Part shown: positions 10,491 through 23,250 of the stretch, one piece after another | How positions within the stretch are numbered: the first letter of the stretch is position 1 | Layout: each line of letters opens with the position of its first letter | NCBI RefSeq assembly: GCF_030272615.1 | Contig: NC_081407.1 | Location: forward strand, 442,025,213 to 442,089,212 | From: Cryptomeria japonica | Lineage: Eukaryota; Streptophyta; Pinopsida; Cupressales; Cupressaceae | DNA length: 64,000 nucleotides | Reading direction: 5' to 3' | Program-made: the position numbers and the translations under genes | Notes under the pieces: generated by a model | The model's input: the letters and a program-made list of their open reading frames with translations, nothing else | The model's database searches: none | What the model was told of the DNA's origin: nothing

Positions 10491-12490
10491 ATGATATTTC
10501 TATCTTTTTGTCAAAGGGTAATTTTGATCCTGCAGGCATCATTCTGGGTCTTTGAAGCCGACAATCTGATGGTGAATATTGATTTTTCATGAAGAAGATG
10601 TTGCAGATTCTGACAAATGACCGATCTTTCTCCAAGTAAATCCAGAGCGAAGAAAATGAAGAATAAAGTGTCCTCATTGACACTAATTAGAATTCATGTA
10701 GTTGCATCTTTTCTGACTGCAAATTTTCTTGTAGTTGCATTTTTATTTTACGCAATAGTTGTAGCCAAGTGGAATCCGTAGTTGAATTAGTCAACTATGC
10801 CTACATTTTTCTCCACTCCTTTCCTATAAAAGGAGGACCCTCATTTGCAAATATTTATCTTTTATATGCTAAGAAAAAACTTTGTTGAATTGTTGCCTCA
10901 ACTAAGACTTTGAGCTTTTTGTTGTGAAGATTGAATCAAGAAAATAAATAGAGCAATTCCTTTTGATTCCAAACTTCATGTTGGGTTGAAGATTGTTTAT
11001 ATGAGTGGATGTTCCTATATTCATTGCTTATATATATTCTTTAATTACTTGATATTGGTGGTGTTTTTGTTCATTTGATTAAGGGAGCACCTAAATTGTT
11101 GCAAATAGACTTTGAGCTATTTCCATATTTAGGAATTAGTGATTAGGTAATAGGCTTTGTACTATTGTTGGTTGCTTTAGATTATCAAAAGTTTCATATA
11201 TATATCTTTAAGACTTTGAGCTTCAAGCTATATTAGTTATAATTGTAATTGGTTTTAGAGATAATTTAGTCATTGTATGCAAGTTTCTTTAGTTGGTTAT
11301 TTGTAATAAGTTTCATCAAGTAAGGGGATATATGTGAATTCTGAAAAAAAAGACAATTATAAACCCTAAGCTTACCCCGGCATTTAATTTCAAAGTTGTT
11401 GAAATACCCAAATTCTATCAGGGAACCTCCCCTTGATGAGAGGAGAGACTGTCTCAACATAGTTGTGTGTGAAATACATATTTTGTGATTGGTACGCTGG
11501 TGAAAGAATATTCACCCAACAATATGTCCATGTTGGATTCATCTTAGGGAGATTCGATACATATTACACATCATGTTTTTGACAACTGAGAAGTCTGAGA
11601 GTTGGATTCTGAGGAAATTGAATCAAAACGGTTTACTAAGATAGATATAAGCTTCTAAAGAAACAGTTGGTGCGTGTGGATGTTAGATTGAATTGACAAT
11701 TTTTTTATATTGAATCTATGTGAGGATACACAAGGAATGTAGAGGATATGAATGCCTAGAGAGCAAAGAAGAACACAATGTGCAAAGTATATGGGCAGAT
11801 TGGAGTAAGTGTGAATGGAAGGGATATATCATCACTGTATAATGGAGAGAGAAATGTGTTTAGAATGTTGTCATGTCCATGTGCTTGTGTCAAATTACTA
11901 AGATGTTTAGTAGGTTGTATATGCAATGGTATGTTGACATGCTTGTCATTGTTATTGCATATTTGAATGAGAGTCCAGGGTGTAAAGTTCTGAAGAGAAG
12001 ATTGTGAAATAGAGACAAGATCTATGTGACAATATGTATTAGATGCTTTGAATGGAAACAGAGTAACCCTCTAAACTTGTTTTTGTTCTCAGTTTTTTGT
12101 AAGGGGTTGGTTCTCCTTGGAGTGGGTGTTCCTAAATGTATAAGGGGGTTGGCGCTCCTAGAGTTGGTGCTCTGAATTCAATCAGTGAGACACATTATAT
12201 TTGGCAGTGAGGTTTTTGTAATTTGCTACTGAGGCATTTTTTATTAAGCCAGTGAGGCACTTTGTGGGTGGTTTTTCTACCCCATGAGGGTTTTCCACTC
12301 ATGAAATCATTGTGTCATGATCTGTCTATGAGCACTATGTTTTGTATGTTGATGTGATTATTTTCCATCATACTTGTTCATACTAAAAGATCATTTAGTT
12401 TTTATGCAATTCTTATTCAGTCTTGAAAAGTTAAAATGAAATTTTTATTTACTAGGAACACTGATTCATCACCCCCCCTCTCAGTCTTCA

Positions 12491-13470
12491 TGTTGGAGTC
12501 AAGGATCACAGAGAGGAGGGGGGGGGGGGGGGGTGAATCAATGATCTATCAGAAATTAAAACTACAAACTTATTCTTTATCCACCAGTTAACAATGCATA
12601 ACAAATATGAACATAAACATACAATAATAAAAGCACAAATCCACAACATTGGAATTTTTATGTGGAAAACCGGAAAGGGAAAAACCACGGTGGGGCTAGA
12701 ACCCACAAATTTCATATACTATGGACAGGAGTACATAAATATTACATAGATGGGGAATGCACTTACATTTAAGCTCACTGCCTAGATCTCACTGCTCAAT
12801 TATATATGCCCGAAAGACTACAACCTTCAGGGGGGCTCACTGCCTTACAATTAGATTACAATGAGAATGTACAATGTAATTCACTCATAAATAGCATCTG
12901 ACTATGCAAAATTGAGTTTCGGTTAGGCTCTATATCACTGACTGTCTCTTCTCTATTGATTACCCTATTCCGGTCTTAGTCAATTACCGGTTGATCTGAA
13001 ACCAAAATGTGCACGTGAAATTACGCTCAATCACACCAAAACTAATCACTTACACATATAACACATCATCACATTACTAAAATCAACCACTACAATGATC
13101 TTATATATCCGGGCTCACCACAAAATAATCTCCTTCAAGTCGGCCTTAATAGATGTAACGTGTAGATGAAGTCGGCTCCAATCTTGAACACACCATAGCA
13201 CCAAAATAAAATATTGCAACCACATGCTTCCTAAAGTTCCTACCAAACACTGAGATCACAAAATAATCACCACAAACACTGCAAACACCGAAGATGATTC
13301 GGAATCAACACATTATCAAAATACCCTGTTTTATCGGTTAACTATCTACCGATTACCTCCATCTTCCAGATAGGCTAAGTCATGACTGTCGGATTGAATC
13401 ACCATGAAGAGTTGACATCAATGACACTCTAAACAACTAATCAATCACCAAATGAGTGTCAATACTAACA
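12491..13470 (-). repeat. 3' LTR of element 2
   Basis: On the minus strand it starts TGTTAGTATTGACACTC and ends in the Copia-style CCCCCC(n)CTCTCTGTGATCC segment; a run of 16 G lies on the plus strand (12,518-12,533). It is about 980 bp. It matches the three fragments of the 5' LTR (about 965 bp together), including ACATGCAATAATAAAAGCAC-like, GGTTGATCTGAAAC and GTCGGCTCCAATCT segments. This comparison is what reveals the two insertions in the other LTR. Confidence 0.85.
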
Positions 13471-13485
13471 ATCTCCCTATTTGGC
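13471..13485 (-). promoter_or_regulatory. Polypurine tract of element 2
   Basis: The minus strand reads CCAAATAGGGAGAT directly before TGTTAG. It is a decayed form of the CCAAAGGGGGAGAT tract of element 1 and of the Copia element. Confidence 0.7.
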
Positions 13486-16400
13486 ATTGATGGCAACACC
13501 TGTGAAAAATGACTAAGTGTTGAAATTTGTACAACTGGATGAAAGAATAAAAGAATACAAGAATTCCAAGACTCCCCCTAAGATCAATAATCCATAAGTC
13601 TGAAATACATCCGGTTGTACACTCCATACAAAGAATCAGTCACCTCATCTCTCCCTCTATACATTTAAAATAATACAAGAATTCCAAGACTCCCCCAAAG
13701 ATCAGCAATCCATAAGTCTCTAATACACCGAGTTGTACACTCCATATAAAGAATCAGTCACCTCATCTCTCCCTCTATACATTTTTCACCGCATATCTGC
13801 CCCTTTGATAGCAATGCCAAAGATAGGGTGTCCATCAAAATTGTTGTACATATATACACATTCATTGAAGGATTAACTCTATACATGCTTCAATATATCT
13901 GCATAAGATAACTTAAGGAACCCTAGATAAGTGTTCCAACCTGCCCACAACTTCTCCAAAATTGAAACAAAACCATTCAAAACATAGGCATGAAATTCTA
14001 TAGCAGCAATGTTTGTAGGAGTGTCCTGAGACATATTTTGTATACAGTCCATTTTATGATACAGTAAGGTGTCCAGCCAGGGACCAATTAGGTTCTGGAG
14101 TTCACCTGTTCTCCTTATTATTCTCTCCTTCTCCTTCTCAAAATTCTTCATCTGCTCACTAATATTCAAAATTTGTCCCTTTATACTACCGGTTAGATTT
14201 GTTGTGGGATCATAGGCCTAAGAGATCTGAATTAACTGTCCTTTACAGTTCTCTATTTCCTTGTCTATGTCGGTAGTCAAATTGGTCAAAATTAGACAAG
14301 ACTTGTAGATTTTACCGCCTTCTACTAATGCCTCATCAACCAATTTTAGCTCCTTATCTAACTGTGCCTTATCATTATTTATCATTTGTAAAAATGTCTA
14401 AATTTTAGCGTCCTTAAACTTCTACATGGCTTGTAAGGCAAATGCCTTAAACAAAGAATCAAATTTGCTGGAGATATGATCAATTAAATTTTTTAGCTTA
14501 CCGAATGTACTGGTCCTTGCATCTAATTGCACTTCCGGTATCATCTGACCCAAAACTTTCACCGATTTCTCAATTAGTTTCTTCTCCTCTGATGCAGACT
14601 GGGCTAACTCTTGATTGGCTTGCACCTGAAGAGCAGCAACAGCTATCATCCTCTCACTCAGAGACATTTGAGAAAAAGGTTTATCAAAATTGATGTTAAA
14701 TTGAGGAAAACTCCCTAGGATCTGATTTTTATCAGTGTCAATTGCCACTAATACCAGAGTTTCCATACCCTTGTCCTTATCTTTATCCTTGTCGTTATCC
14801 TTATCCGGTTCAACATTATTTTCCTCAACTTTCTTCTCAAGTTCAACGGGTCTAGATTTATCCTCCTTAGGTGTCTCTTGTGAACCGGTGTCACCACTTA
14901 GTGTACCATCCATGACCTCTTTTGGTTTGTCATTATTATTTTTTGCCTCATCAACAACAAAATCCAAAACTTGTTGATCACCACCATCCTACATATCCTC
15001 ATCTTTATTTATAGTTTTTGTCAGAGGGTTATCTGACTGAGTGGCATTATTTGGAGTATCTACAAGTCGGTTCTCAGTTAAAAACTTCTGTCAAATCTCG
15101 TTGGTCTCTCTCCTTATTTCTTCAACTCTTTCGACCATTAAACTATTAACCCTATGCTTACTCTAGAATTCCTTTTTATTAGCCAACAAAATTAATCTTT
15201 CAATCTCTTCTATGGTGATACATGTGCAATGATTAACCATCTCACTCTCCTTTATTTCCCTATCCATATGACTTGCTTGTTTTCTTCTAGCATCAATAAG
15301 ATTGTACAAATCTTTGGGTAGATATTTTTCTAACTCAATTAATGCCTTACTAAATACATCCATATACAAAATTACTACTTCTTCTATCTGTCTCTGATCT
15401 TTATTATCCATATTTACATAATATATAGATATGTTCTTTAAATTACTATCTTGTATAATCTCATCAATCAATTCTTGAGTAGATAACAGAGGAATCATGT
15501 GATACTTTGTTTTTGAAGATTTCATCTTACCGGATTCAATGGCTACATCAAGATTTGACTTTGTCTTCTTTCCTTTCTTAGCCTAGCCTATCGGTTCAGG
15601 TTCAAATCATACTTTCTTCTTCTTCTTCTCACTCTTCTCACCATCGGATTGGGGCTTCCAGGTTACCCTAGCAAATTCACCCTTCTTAGGTGCCTTGTGA
15701 ACATCAGAATCAGATTTAGTTTTTTATTCCACCAGAGTAACCACCACATATTCCCTCTGTGTTTTCTTCTTCTTCATCAGAATACCTTTTCCCTTTGAAG
15801 ATGTACTGAAGGTTTTAGCTTGAGTAGTAGGTGTCTTCACCGGAGTGGCAGAGGGTCCTGTTACCTTTATCTTGACAAGAGCAAATGCAGATTTTTGTTT
15901 TTCTTCCTTCTCTATTGCATCCCTTGCTGCCCTATTAGCCCTCACCTTCTCTAGAGGATGGCCCTCCTCAACAAGAATATCCTTGACTATCTTCACCACC
16001 TTCCTCTTCCTTATCGGTTCTATAAATTTAGAGTGTGACTCCATTGACTTTTCCTTGCAGGTACCGAAACTCTCCTCCTTGCTGTCTTCCAGAGAGTTGA
16101 GAAAATGTTGTGCATATGCCTCCAAGGTAACTTCATCCACCTCATAGCCCATAGGAATTATCCAAATAGTGCGGGGTTGGACAACTTTCATCAATAATTC
16201 ATATTTATTCACCATAAAACATATTGTCCCCTCATACTTCTTGACGATTTCCTTAGGGATTCGTACTCTCTGCTTCATCTTCTCCTGAAATGTTTTGAAG
16301 AAGGCCCACAAAGAAGCATTCTGATTGTCTTGATTACCAAGACTATCCAATCCTTTCTTAATCTGTTGCACCACCAGTCTGTCATAAGACCACTGGACTC

Positions 16401-16855
16401 TACTGGTTCTGGGGATTTGATTCATGAAATATAGGGCAAGACAGAATCAATTATCCAAACTTGAAGACATGCTTTTTATCTTGTTTAATCTTCTTCAAAT
16501 TGAACAACAATTCTTCCAACAACACAATGCATAGGTCATAGTGATTGTCTTCCTTAACCATTTTGTATGTAGCATGAATTACAGTGTCCGAGACTAAATT
16601 CAATTTGTTTGATTGGTACAGCTTGTACCCAATCACCATAGCAGCAAACCTAACATCATCTTCCCTTATGGTACTGATTTTCATTGATCATCCGTAGAAT
16701 TCTGCACCAGTTAGTTTATTTGCGGTAGGGTTGGTAACCTTTTGTAACCCTGGATTCTCATCAGTTTGTAACTGCTTTGATTTCTTCCCCAATGATCTTA
16801 TATGGCTTGTCCAGCCATAAAAAATTAGCATGAACCCTGCTCAACACATACCTAA

Positions 16856-17891
16856 TGTTGGTTCCCAAAATCACAAATTGGAAATCCTAGAGCTTTGCCA
16901 AATCTCCTACTAATTTCTCAATCAACCTTGGCCAACAAACAGGAATGGTCAAAGAAAAAATTCCTCTACACTTTAGGCTCCACTAGACCTAGGAAGGTAT
17001 ACCTTAATCTCCAAAGCACAAAGAGACTTCTTTATAGTGAATTTAAACTTATCAATTTAGTTGTTTGCAAGAATGGCAAAATGTTTCCTGCAACTATGCT
17101 TTATTATGTGCTTTTAACTTGCTTTAATCTGAAAACTTGAATGTAACTAATAGTGAATGAATTCTTATAAGAGAATGTTGTTGGAACCTTAAGTAATTAT
17201 GAAAAAACAATACTAATATAAATAAGATGTTTCCCTAATGAGGACCTTATGCACACCAAATTTACTCATAGAAAACTAACAATACACCAGTGCCTTATTT
17301 GAGAATTTATATGTTACTTAGTGGATGAATATTTGTAATCAACTTTGGATACAGTTTGAAAAACTTACAAATATTCAAGACTATCAATGCAATGGTTTCA
17401 TTCTCTTTTGCAAGAATAACAAAAACAATTTTATTTCCTACACAACAACATGTGATGGCACACTGCAGCAAATCTTAATTAGATTTATCCAAAGAACTTG
17501 ATCCATCAACACCATGTAACATAAAATACTCTAAAGTTAAAGACATCAAATCTTATATATTAATCTTGGAATAAAAATGTATACAAAAGCTACAAACTCA
17601 CAGGTACTTCATGATATTCTTGCCTGCACAAAATGACTTTTCATTTCTACAAACTTAATTTACATAACACTACTAGTCCCAACAAACAATCTGAAAGATA
17701 GGAGTTTTTTTTTTAATTGTGTACCCCTTGTATACAAAAATGACTCCCTATACATATGCGACTCAAAAGACACAAATAAAAGGACACACCCTTTCATTAG
17801 TACAAATGAAAACTAACAAAAATCTAACTAAGAACTCCCTAACTGCTAGAACAACTAACAATATTAAAAAACATATTACAATTGACACAAA
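16856..17891. other. Unassigned AT-rich end region of element 4
   Basis: No coding frame longer than about 80 codons and no recognisable motif. The stretch is AT-rich with a T run at 17,706-17,715. Given the strand of the ORF next to it, this is the 3' part of element 4 and would include its 3' terminal repeat if one exists. Confidence 0.4.
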
Positions 17892-20816
17892 TTAACTCTG
17901 GCCATCCAGGACCAAGCCACATTTTTGAATATGCTGAAGGTAAGCCTCATCCTTGTAAGTGTTGGAGTTGAAGATGATATCCTGCACTACCATCTCTATA
18001 GTTACAAAGCTTTCCAACTGGTCCACTATCTTTTCCATGTCCAAGGTGTTGGCCCATGCAATACCTAGAGAAGCATTAAGTGATGATTGGCATTCTGTAA
18101 TCCATACATTCTTGTCCATAATCTGCTTTGTTTCATCTATCACCTTTGGAATACCGTGTTGCACAATTTCCTGACAATCATCATATTCAACCTTTAGGTC
18201 TGCATCAAACTTCTCATGCTTTTTTATCAGTCTCTGGATTTTCTCATTAATTGCACTATCTACCTTACTAGCCTTCTTATCCTGCCAAAGCATATGTAAT
18301 CTGTTAGAAATTCTCGCATGTGAAAAATTGTTATCCATATTCTTCTGGTAAACTATCCAGAAGTCTTCAAGAACTCCATTTAACTTTTCAGATCTTTTTG
18401 ACAATAAGACACATGTTGTGTATGCCCTTATGTTCTGCATTTTCTCTTTCAACTTCTTATTCTCTCTATGCAATTCCTCGCACCTCTTCTTCAATTTTGA
18501 TTCATCTATTATTTGGGGTATAGGCTGACCTCTACTTCTCGAGAGCTCTTCATACAATGACTTGTATTTCCCTGCTTCTTTTGCCAACATCTTCATCTGT
18601 GCCTTATTCAATTTGGAAATATCAATCCCCATATCCATCGTGACCATGGGATCCACTTCACCAACTTTTAACTTCATCATGTGTCCAAAGGCCTTGTCCA
18701 CGTCTATAACCGTTTGCCTCTTATTAGGAGGATAAAGGGCCCACAAAAGCATAGCCTCATCATCTAGATCATGTCTTGATCCAATAAAAATATCATCTAC
18801 GCCCTGAATGTCTAACTTGAAATCTTTCTTATCTGAATGCAATAATCTATCAAAAATAAAAGATGCACTAAGGTCCTAGCCTGGAAAAATAATGATTCCT
18901 GCCTCTACAAGAAGTTGCCTTCCCCTTTGAGGGGTCATGCCTTCTAACTCTGAATTAATCTCCATCGTCAGCTTTCTGAGCATGTCTACCTCATTTTCTA
19001 GTGTCACATCTGGCATTGCTTCTCTTAACCTCTTTCCTTTAAAATGATACAAAAAATACTTGAACTCCTTCAACCTAATAAATTCATCATCTGACACAAA
19101 AGATGTATGTTCTTCTAGCATAGAATCCAAATCAGCATTCATCCTTGCAACAATTTGGTCATGTGCTTCAGGTTCCTCTTCATTTTCAAGCATTTTAAAT
19201 CTTGAGACAACCTCATTTTCACCTAATTCACTTTCAACTTCTTCTTCTTCCTCCATTTTCTGCAGCCTCTGTCTTTTTTCTTCTAAACTCTGATTCAAAT
19301 CCTAAAAAAAATTCATAGCTTCTTCAGACTCCTTGTTCCTGAAGATATTCAAAGCTTCAATATGCTCATGAAAGTAATCACCAAGATTCTTCTTTTTTTC
19401 TGCACTGGTGTATATACCCCTCCGGGTCATAATTTTTTTGCTTGTGTGCTCATACAAGTTATAATCCTCTATCAACTTTCTATCAATAACATCATAAGCC
19501 TTTGCTGATACAATGGTGAAATCACCAAAATGCAGAGTTCTAGGTAAGAAGACTTGCTTGTGGGCACCCCCAAAGTGATGTGCATTAGAGACACTCATTT
19601 GTCTCACAATCTCCAAGTAAGCGATTCGGTCTGGCATAGGCTTTGGTAGCACGTAGGGAACACCTTTGAATCCAAAAACCCTAACATATGAGAATTCTTG
19701 TCATACATACCAATCACCCCAATTATGATTCACCTTGCATCTCCACGCTCATGGGGTCTAATAAATCTTTTAATTTCTTCTGAGAATGATCTATCACAAG
19801 AGACCCCAAAATATTTGTACAATGGTTGAACAAAAAGCTCTTCAAATTTGACGTAATGGGATCTCATGAACCGAGAATCCCATAGTGATACCCACAATTG
19901 TATTGGTTGCTACCACCCATCTTTACCATGAACATTTCATTTCAATTCTTCAGGCCACAACCCCCTGGATCGTCTGTAAAATAAGATAATATGCATCAAT
20001 AATGAATAAAACTTAAAAGACTTATCAGGGTTATTCTGAAGATTTAAGAAACCCTCATGCATTTTTTCCACAATGGAGGCAGCATAATCAAATTGTCTTG
20101 GCTCATGCATTTGTCTATCTACAACAAGTACTAAAGGTCATATTCGAGCCACATCTGGAACCTCAACACCTTCCACTTGACCACATGCCATGTATGTATA
20201 TTGTAAGTACTATCTGAAATTGGTGATGACAAATGTGGGACTTCCCTTTCTCAGCCTTATGGATGGCCAAGTTCCACCCATTGTATACAGTATCTATCTT
20301 TTTATATTCTTCTTTCAGCTTCTCAAAAGACAAAAGCACATCAGATTCGAAACCAAGACAAAAAACCTCATGAATGGTAGCTACTGAAAGATGGATGCAT
20401 GCATCACCATTTGGTAATTGGATACATCTTTTCGTGGAATTATAAGCCCTAGCTAGGGTTTTCAACAATCGAATATTTACAAAGACATTAGGGACCACTA
20501 GCCTACCCAATCCAGTCATCTATGGGTTTGGGATTGGGGTCAGCTTGCTCCTTTGTGAATAATGATATAAGAACAATTTTTGGCCTCTAACCCTGGTCCA
20601 GACATCACCAATTTCCTTAAAATAATCTTCTAGCTGGTCACGGATAGGTAAATTAGCCTTAGACCTTCAGGACTTGGCTCTTGGTGAGCTCATCTAGTCA
20701 ATCATGTCCTGATTTAACTTCCACTTCTATGCACTTTCTCCACCTTTAGACTTCTTTGAGGCACTCTCAGAAACCTCAATGACCTTCCTCTTGCCTTTGG
20801 AATGAGAACCCTTCAT
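17892..20816 (-). pseudogene. Element 4 ORF: retroelement protein of unknown function
   Basis: The ATG at 20,816 opens a basic N-terminus (MKGSHSKGKRKVIEVSES). About 975 codons run to the stop at 17,892 in nearly one frame, with in-frame stops (for example at 20,520, 19,302 and 18,876). The N-terminal third contains LLKTLARAYNSTKRCIQLPN and IHLSVATIHEVFCLG, a pattern reminiscent of the plant transposon protein domain in which a strand pair is followed by 'I...LGLP'. The middle is Glu-rich (KMEEEEEVESELGE). The C-terminal third is strongly helical (KLKKRCEELHRENKKLKEKMQ). No zinc knuckle or catalytic motif is seen. Homology to ORF2 of elements 1-3 is not evident at the sequence level. Confidence 0.6.
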
Positions 20817-21179
20817 TTTTGAATCCTTCAAGCTTTCTAAAATTCAATTTTCTGTAATTTAGTTTCACTTCAATCTCTCTATTCGCTTCAATCTGTTATG
20901 CAAATTCCTTATACGAACTTCAATATATAGATTTAACACATCAGGAGCATTCACTCAATTAAAATCGTGCTATGATTTGCCTCATGAAAACACAGACCTA
21001 TCCATTGCCTGCATTTAATAATGGTGGGTGGATTCATTAAAATCAAATTTTACAATGGCTAGTCAACACAACTCATCCTAATGATTCAATCACTTGGCAC
21101 CACCCGTCTTTTTTATTTGCATAGATCTCCCTGATCACTCCATCGGGCATTAGCATAGCTCATTTTCCCTCATTCTGAT

Positions 21180-22080
21180 GGTTATAGCTTCCCCGATGGC
21201 TCCACCTTCTAGCTAGGTTTTACTTTCACCTTTATGTCACATTGCATAGGTCATTCCGATGTACCATCCTTCTATTCTTCTGTGGCATTATGCCCATTGG
21301 GTATCGGTATAGCTCCAAATATGTTCATGTGATGGTTAGAATTTATCCTAATGAGTCCTCCTTCATAGTCTGCATCTCATTTGTTACATCGGGTCACCTT
21401 ATCGGGTATCGGAACAACTCATTTTATGTTTCTTTGATGACACGATGTCATCGACTTCACACTTGTGTATCTTTTTACTTCTCTGGTCTATCGACGTATG
21501 TTTCCCCGATGAGATCTCCTTGCTCGCACCCATCTCTACTTTCTCATTGGGTATCGGTATAACAAAAAATGTCTCCTCCCGATGAGCCGATGATATCCCA
21601 ATGACTTTGACTTCGATCAATGTAACTTATCCTGATCAAGTCTCCTTCTCTATGCCAAGCTTGTTTTCCTCATCAGGTATCGGCATAACTTGAAACACCT
21701 CTCCCCGATGTTTTAAGTTATCCTGATGACTTAGTATTCTCCTCCTTTTGGTATCGCCTCATCGAAGTAATTCAGGCCGATAACACCGCCTTCACCACCT
21801 AGTCCATTGGGTATCAGGGTAGTGTAAGATGACACTTTCCGATGACCTGATGACACCGCCAACAAGTATTCCACTCCATCCAACATCGGCATAAGTTTAG
21901 CCGATAACCTCATTGGATATTGGGGTAACCTTTTCTTCACGCTTCTGATAGTGAACGCTATTCTGATGACTCTGCCTCCTTGTTATGTTATCGGTGTAGC
22001 TCTTCCCAATGGATTACTAACTCGCCAAACTTCTTCCTGTCGATCCCGCCCTAAGAAAATGCCATCGGACTCATCGGTTT
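21180..22080. repeat. Degenerate tandem repeats rich in CATTGGGTATCGG and CCGATGAC
   Basis: The phrase CATTGGGTATCGGTATAAC, with variants such as CATCAGGTATCGGCATAAC, recurs about eight times at intervals of roughly 70-130 bp. It alternates with CCCGATGA(C/G) phrases. Copies are seen near 21,296, 21,406, 21,545, 21,674, 21,804, 21,920 and 22,000. The block is richer in CG dinucleotides than its surroundings and lies upstream of the element 4 ORF, so it may be a promoter-proximal repeat array. Confidence 0.55.
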
Positions 22081-23250
22081 GAGTTTTGTTGATCTACACG
22101 CACCCTTTTCTGCTTAGGCAATCTTATCGAGGTGACTTATGCCAATAAACATAATTTAATATTTTATGAAGAGGAGGCTTTCTTTCACAAATTTAACTTT
22201 CCATAACCATGCTAATGGACTTCTAGGGCACTGAAAATATCTCTGAATGCACTCATGACCCTGCTTCTATGATGAACCCTAAAATGTACTCTTGCAATGT
22301 AAAAAATTATCATGGTGAAGGTTATCAAAATGTCACCATACTTAATTCCATCCCATATGCTCATGCGATACTTGTTCATATAGATTCAGGCTACAATTGG
22401 ATTTCTCTGACACAGCAACATATCTCTTGTACATGCAATCCAGCACTAAATGCTCTTATGATGAAAATATACATATAAAACATCAATAGATAGCACAAAA
22501 TATTTTGCAAAAATATGTGCTAACACCTAACCCACTCCTTCTCATCGAAAGTCAGGAAGTTCACAAACTGGGTAAAACCCTTTTCTTTTAGTTGTGCAAA
22601 TTTCATCTTGGGATTGCTGATATCGTCCATGATCTTATCTATGTATAGATCTAAAATATCTTCAGAGCCAATCTCCTCATTTTCACAATAAATATACACA
22701 CAAAAATCATCAACATGTAGAACACCGTGCAGAATGAAGTAAAATGCACCTACCGGGTCGTCCTCCATGGACTTGTATGGATTTTTCTTGAATACAGGAT
22801 GAGTCTTGTCTTTCACTTTGACCACCAATGGATTAGAGATAGAGGATGGATATGCCATTCCAAAATCTCATAAAATAAGACTTAGATTAATGCCCTTCGA
22901 TAAATACCTTGAACAATTGTTGAATGCCCTGGATTGCTTTGTCGGATTGTCATTTGCTTTTAGATCACCTAGAAACTTTGATAGCTTGGAAACTTTGATA
23001 GCTCTAAAAAACAATTCTCAAGGTGAAGAATGATTCTCTTATTTGCCCTTTTAACTTTGCAAACCCTAATTTCCCTTTGAGATAAATGTACCTCAAATAC
23101 TCAACCGGATGCCCCATTCAGCTACTGGATGCCACAATCAACCATCTGAGTTCCAAATATCAACTGCCATCTGTAATCCATAGATCATGGATCTCATCAT
23201 GGGGTACTTGCAATATTTTCATTGATTTGCCTCCCCTAAGGCCAAAAGCC

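Larger units (their letters stand above)
2570..11521 (+). mobile_element. Putative solo LTR (Gypsy-like), split by element 1
   Basis: After removing element 1, the sequence 2,570-2,696 joins 9,335-11,521 to make about 2.3 kb. It starts TGTCTACACA and ends TTCACCCAACA, with a possible 5-bp duplication outside (TTATG at left, ATATG at right, one mismatch). It contains an array of palindromes (10,055-10,490) and a TATA box (TATAAAA at 10,825-10,831 in CTATAAAAGGAGGACCCTC). An A/T-rich transcribed-looking part follows, with several 'GACTTTGAGCT' segments. That is the order U3, TATA, R-U5 expected for a plus-strand LTR. No coding frame is present. The left boundary is uncertain because it coincides with the AT-rich block before it. 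Confidence 0.4.
16856..22525 (-). mobile_element. Element 4: inserted retroelement-like unit with a single long ORF
   Basis: This 5.67-kb insert lies inside element 2 ORF2. It is bounded by a perfect 5-bp duplication CCTAA (16,851-16,855 and 22,526-22,530) and has TGTTGG...GCTAACA ends, as expected for an LTR-type integration. It carries one long decayed ORF (20,816-17,892), about 1 kb of unassigned AT-rich sequence on its left (16,856-17,890), and a repeat-rich 1.7 kb on its right (20,830-22,525) that holds degenerate tandem repeats. I could not find a matching LTR pair or a recognisable primer-binding site. It is therefore either an element with very diverged LTRs, a rearranged element, or another class using staggered 5-bp cuts. 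Confidence 0.65.
13879..22858 (-). pseudogene. Element 2 ORF2, split by element 4
   Basis: Two coding pieces, 22,858-22,526 and 16,850-13,879, add to about 3.3 kb, like ORF2 of elements 1 and 3. The first piece ends ...FDEKEWVR. The second resumes with LSRVHANFLWLDKPYKI, homologous to element 1 LSRVHGSFFWLE. Element 4 therefore interrupts the codons just before this motif. Further shared blocks are VRFAAMVIGYKLYQSNKLN, PRTIWIIPMGYEVDE, the second domain (LIDEIIQDSNLKN... KDLYNLIDARRKQ) and a C-terminal coiled coil (14,967-13,879), with a lysine/aspartate repeat (DNDKDKDKDKG) before it. Several stops and frameshifts are present. Function unknown. Confidence 0.72.
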
